Both the position numbers and the translations under genes were made by a program. A stretch of DNA of 64,000 nucleotides from Oscillospiraceae bacterium (GTDB lineage: Bacteria > Bacillota > Clostridia > Oscillospirales > Ruminococcaceae): NCBI GenBank assembly GCA_021202155.1, contig JAJQDP010000024.1:37848-101847 (forward strand), written 5' to 3'. Of the stretch, positions 61,925 through 64,000 are shown piece after piece. The notes below the pieces were generated by a model. It was not told the origin of the DNA. It saw nothing but the letters and a program-made list of their open reading frames with translations, and did no database searches. Each line of letters opens with the position of its first letter. Position 1 is the first letter of the stretch.

Positions 61925-61951
61925 ATTAAGAAATCTTAATCAAATCTTAAT
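61925..61951. promoter_or_regulatory. Response-regulator-type operator, site C
   Basis: ATTAAG (61925-61930), CTTAAT (61935-61940) and CTTAAT (61946-61951). The last two are 11 bp apart and 10 bp before a rightward -35 box; the first is 5 bp from a leftward one. It matches site A at 26 of 27 positions. Confidence 0.7.
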
Positions 61952-61961
61952 CTTTGAGATA

Positions 61962-61990
61962 TTGCGGTTAATGATTTTGTATGGTATACT
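61962..61990 (+). promoter_or_regulatory. Rightward promoter of the lipoprotein gene
   Basis: TTGCGG (61962-61967) and TATACT (61985-61990) are 17 bp apart, giving a leader of about 25 nt. The layout copies that of the exporter promoter at 57144-57172. Confidence 0.65.
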
Positions 61991-62021
61991 GTATTTATTA
62001 AGTCTTAAAGGAGAAATTATT

Positions 62022-63353
62022 ATGAAGAAGATTATCGCAATGGCTTTGGCTCTTATGCTACTGGTGTCTTGCGGCGTGACTGAGCGGATAGAAGATAATC
62101 CCAGCACCACGACTGTGAGCTCTCCTGAAGAAAAGGTCACGAGGGCGACCACCTCCCCTATTGAGGATGATTCGGACGAGCTTGAAGTCGTTGATTGGTA
62201 CTACGAGAACATTAAGAGTCAATCCCTGATTCTGCCGAAGGATGTAGAAGTCGTGGATGCTAACATTGAGCAGTGGTTCGAGAGCTGTTCGGATTATATC
62301 TTTACGGAGAAGGACTATGAAGAAGATGTCGACCTGTCGGATATTTTCTGGCTCGATCAGATTGTCGACCCTGACACGATTTACGATGTCGAGCGTGTCG
62401 ACAATTACATCGCCTTCAGAGTTGGGAGCGATATGACAGCGTATATCTGCAAGACAACTGACACCGAAATAGAAGTTATCGCCAAAGGAACTGGGCTTTC
62501 TGTGGGCTATGTCGTCACGGACAACTTCATCTTCTTTGCGGAGGGCTATTCTCAGCTATCTTCCAGCGAGATGAGGATGTATGTCATCAGGGTCGCGACC
62601 GGAGAAATAGTTGCGATAGACTTCCCCATACCATATGAGAATACGATTATATCCACAATTTCGCCAACCTCGGATGGAGGCATAATGATAGCTCCCAACA
62701 CAGGCGAAACAGTCAATACGCTCAGTGAGTATGTTTACTATATATCGCCTGAGAATATTGTAATCAATGCAACAGAGCTGTTCCTGCCAGACGAAGTCTA
62801 CGGCTTCACTCATGATGAATATTATGAAGCTCTCACAGGCAAGTGGGACGAGGTAGTGTGGTACGATGTCCCGACGGTCAACGAAAGCTGCACTAAACTC
62901 GCCTATTGGTCAAATAAATACGCCGAGAACGGCGAAATGTGCCTTGAGCCCGGTATCTGGATTGTGGATCTGGAAAGTGGCGAAGAATCGAGGCTTGATT
63001 TGGGCGAGCTCTCCCCTACCGTTGGCTATATCAACTGGATTGATGATGAGACGTTGATGTTCTCGACCTATAATGGCGAATTCTATAAGCTGAATATCAA
63101 CAATAACACGCTAGAAAACTTGGATCTTCCATCTGATACCTTTATTTGCGTCAGCAACAGCTACGCCGTATACAAAACCGATACTTCTATTGTCGTCAAC
63201 GACCTTACTGAGAATGTTCCTACAGAATACGAAATCACTGAGCAAGTGAGCTTCGACAATGTCTATGAGGAAAGCGGAATCATCACTTTCAGCAGTTTGA
63301 CAGACGGAGGTACATGGATCATTGATACTGCTAATGGCACGATTGATAAATAA
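62022..63353 (+). CDS. Large lipoprotein with beta-propeller-like repeats
   Basis: A 443-aa secreted lipoprotein with signal MKKIIAMALALMLLVSC and lipobox LVSC (residues 14-17). A Thr/Glu-rich linker follows, then a beta-rich body with repeated segments such as DNYIAFRVGSDMTAYICKT, GIWIVDLESGEESRLDLG and NGEFYKLNINNNTLENLD that suggest a TolB/WD-like propeller. I found no enzymatic motif. I start at the ATG at 62022 (AAAGGAG upstream); a start at 61962 would lie inside the promoter. Its operator links it to the exporter operon. It may sense or bind a ligand outside the cell (inference). Confidence 0.8.
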   Translation: MKKIIAMALALMLLVSCGVTERIEDNPSTTTVSSPEEKVTRATTSPIEDDSDELEVVDWYYENIKSQSLILPKDVEVVDANIEQWFESCSDYIFTEKDYEEDVDLSDIFWLDQIVDPDTIYDVERVDNYIAFRVGSDMTAYICKTTDTEIEVIAKGTGLSVGYVVTDNFIFFAEGYSQLSSSEMRMYVIRVATGEIVAIDFPIPYENTIISTISPTSDGGIMIAPNTGETVNTLSEYVYYISPENIVINATELFLPDEVYGFTHDEYYEALTGKWDEVVWYDVPTVNESCTKLAYWSNKYAENGEMCLEPGIWIVDLESGEESRLDLGELSPTVGYINWIDDETLMFSTYNGEFYKLNINNNTLENLDLPSDTFICVSNSYAVYKTDTSIVVNDLTENVPTEYEITEQVSFDNVYEESGIITFSSLTDGGTWIIDTANGTIDK

Positions 63354-63378
63354 TGATGAAGAAGTCATCGTAAACTCA

Positions 63379-63408
63379 AAGCCGGCGTGATGAGCGTCAG
63401 CTTTTCTT
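63379..63408 (+). terminator. Terminator of the lipoprotein gene
   Basis: AAGCCGGCG and GCGTCAGCTT pair with one mismatch around TGATGA, followed by TTCTT. The left arm resembles that of the hairpin at 57084-57112. Confidence 0.65.
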
Positions 63409-63512
63409 GTCTTATGAGATTTTATGAAATGCGGAAATACCAGTAGCTTCTCCTACAGGAATGTTAGAAAAGTGTAAGAAAACAAGGAAATTGCTTAGGA
63501 AAGTTTAGAAAT

Positions 63513-63551
63513 AAAAAAGCCGTCAAACGACGTATTATCGCCGTTTGACGG
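63513..63551 (-). terminator. Terminator of the tRNA cluster
   Basis: On the minus strand, CCGTCAAACG and CGTTTGACGG form a perfect 10-bp stem (plus arms 63520-63529 and 63542-63551), followed by CTTTTTT. Confidence 0.9.
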
Positions 63552-63552
63552 T

Positions 63553-63628
63553 TGGCAGGGGCAGAAGGACTTGAACCCTCGGCACGCGGTTTTGGAGACC
63601 GCTGCTCTACCATCTGAGCTATACCCCT
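63553..63628 (-). tRNA. tRNA-Trp (CCA)
   Basis: A 76-nt cloverleaf including an encoded CCA. Acceptor AGGGGTA/TGCCCCT, anticodon loop CTCCAAA (anticodon CCA), TPsiC arm with GGTTCAAGTCC. Last gene before the terminator. Confidence 0.95.
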
Positions 63629-63632
63629 AAGG

Positions 63633-63709
63633 TGGTGGGCCAACAGGGACTCGAACCCCGAACCGACCGGTTATGAGCCGGTAGCTCTAACCAACTGAGC
63701 TATTGGCCC
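63633..63709 (-). tRNA. tRNA with anticodon CAU (Met or Ile2)
   Basis: A 77-nt cloverleaf with encoded CCA: acceptor GGGCCAA/TTGGCCC, anticodon loop CTCATAA, TPsiC arm with GGTTCGAGTCC. GGCTCATAACC resembles Bacillus tRNA-Ile2, where a lysidine is made at C34, but elongator Met cannot be excluded from sequence alone. It lies 4 nt upstream of tRNA-Trp (in transcription order). Confidence 0.85.
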
Positions 63710-63743
63710 TTAGTGTAAACTCGTATAGTGACACCATATAAAC

Positions 63744-63788
63744 AAAAAGCCCTCACGAGGGAAACTCAAGGCATTCCTCGTGAAGAGC
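63744..63788 (-). terminator. Terminator inside the tRNA cluster
   Basis: On the minus strand, CACGAGG and CCTCGTG (with adjoining pairs) form a stem (plus arms 63749-63760 and 63776-63788), followed by CTTTTTG. It lies between tRNA-Glu and the CAU tRNA and may end part of the rRNA transcript. Confidence 0.7.
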
Positions 63789-63790
63789 CA

Positions 63791-63865
63791 TGGTGACCCG
63801 TGCGAGAATCGAACTCGCGTTACCGGCGTGAGAGGCCGGTGTCTTAGCCGCTTGACCAACGGGCC
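63791..63865 (-). tRNA. tRNA-Glu (CUC)
   Basis: A 75-nt cloverleaf with encoded CCA: acceptor GGCCCGT/ACGGGTC, anticodon loop CTCTCAC (anticodon CTC), TPsiC arm with AGTTCGATTCT. It lies 2 nt from tRNA-Lys. Confidence 0.94.
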
Positions 63866-63867
63866 AA

Positions 63868-63943
63868 TGGTGCACCATCGGGGACTCGAACCCAGGACCC
63901 ACTGATTAAGAGTCAGTTGCTCTACCAACTGAGCTAATGGTGC
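63868..63943 (-). tRNA. tRNA-Lys (CUU)
   Basis: A 76-nt cloverleaf with encoded CCA: acceptor GCACCAT/ATGGTGC, anticodon loop CTCTTAA (anticodon CTT), TPsiC arm with GGTTCGAGTCC. It directly follows the 5S rRNA. Confidence 0.95.
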
Positions 63944-63947
63944 AAAA

Positions 63948-64000
63948 GTGTCGGCAACACCAATTTTCCCAGGACGTCGCCATCCAAGTATCGTAGGCGA
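63948..64000 (-). rRNA. 5S ribosomal RNA, 3' end (partial)
   Basis: On the minus strand the last 53 nt contain GATACTTGGATGGCGACG, TCCTGGGAAAATTGG and TGCCGAC, the conserved 3' part of 5S rRNA. The rest of the gene and presumably the 16S-23S operon lie beyond the window. The exact 3' end is uncertain by a few bases. Confidence 0.75.

Noticed and set aside
63710..63928. Minus-strand reading frame of 72 codons in the tRNA region
   Set aside because: It overlaps two tRNA genes and a terminator and has no ribosome site.
1..64000. CRISPR arrays, insertion sequences, prophage genes, riboswitches
   Set aside because: No regularly spaced repeats, transposase, integrase, phage structural genes or known riboswitch cores were recognised on reading.

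Overview
The window looks like a chromosomal segment of a low-to-mid GC Gram-positive anaerobe of the Clostridia (Bacillota), most likely an Oscillospirales/Ruminococcaceae-type gut bacterium. The reasons are the gene set (whiA, rapZ, hprK, cdaA-cdaR, an Rrf2-sufCBDSU cluster, a Na+-pumping decarboxylase with a separate biotin carrier, XpaC/TelA, GH127, a Se/S-carrier-like DUF3343 protein), the AGGAGG-type ribosome binding sites, and sigma-A-like promoters with 17-bp spacers. The species assignment is inference.

Layout. 1-11.5 kb: one leftward run of about ten tightly packed genes, from murD through a GNAT protein, a methionine gamma-lyase-like protein, hprK, a PHP phosphoesterase, murB, rapZ, whiA and dnaE to a partial lipoprotein. 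It links peptidoglycan precursor synthesis, carbon catabolite control and replication. 11.7-20.1 kb (rightward): potABCD polyamine importer, a long-form PRPP synthetase, a flavin reductase-like protein and a Ca2+-type P-type ATPase. 20.1-28.3 kb (leftward): an FAD-dependent oxidoreductase, cdaR-cdaA (c-di-AMP synthesis), a class V aminotransferase with a DUF3343 protein, ispDF and a YifB/ComM ATPase. 28.5-32.7 kb (rightward): XpaC-like, TelA-like and phosphoglucomutase genes. 32.7-41.1 kb (leftward): an M29 aminopeptidase, a membrane protein, and two adjacent multi-gene ABC transporter modules of the bacteriocin-immunity type. 41.3-45.7 kb (leftward): amidohydrolase, ddl, a membrane-anchored murF and an alpha/beta hydrolase. 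45.9-51.4 kb (rightward): a Na+-translocating oxaloacetate-decarboxylase-like complex and a GH127 glycosidase. 51.4-56.9 kb: the suf operon with its divergent Rrf2 regulator. 57-63.4 kb: an accessory region with two peptide-exporter-type ABC transporters around a stand-alone degenerate receiver protein, a broken DUF1287-like gene and a secreted lipoprotein. 63.5-64 kb (leftward): four tRNA genes behind the 3' end of a 5S rRNA.

The most interesting signal is regulatory. A direct-repeat element (CTTAAT units about 11 bp apart, as bound by OmpR/VanR-type response regulators) occurs before the exporter/pseudo-receiver operon, between the broken DUF1287-like gene and the lipoprotein, and before the ABC module at 38-41 kb. 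Two of the copies match at 26 of 27 positions. The two ABC modules at 34.6-41.1 kb also share a 27-bp promoter-region sequence that brackets one of them. Together these point to a cell-envelope or peptide-stress regulon spread over this stretch, controlled by a two-component system that is not in the window.
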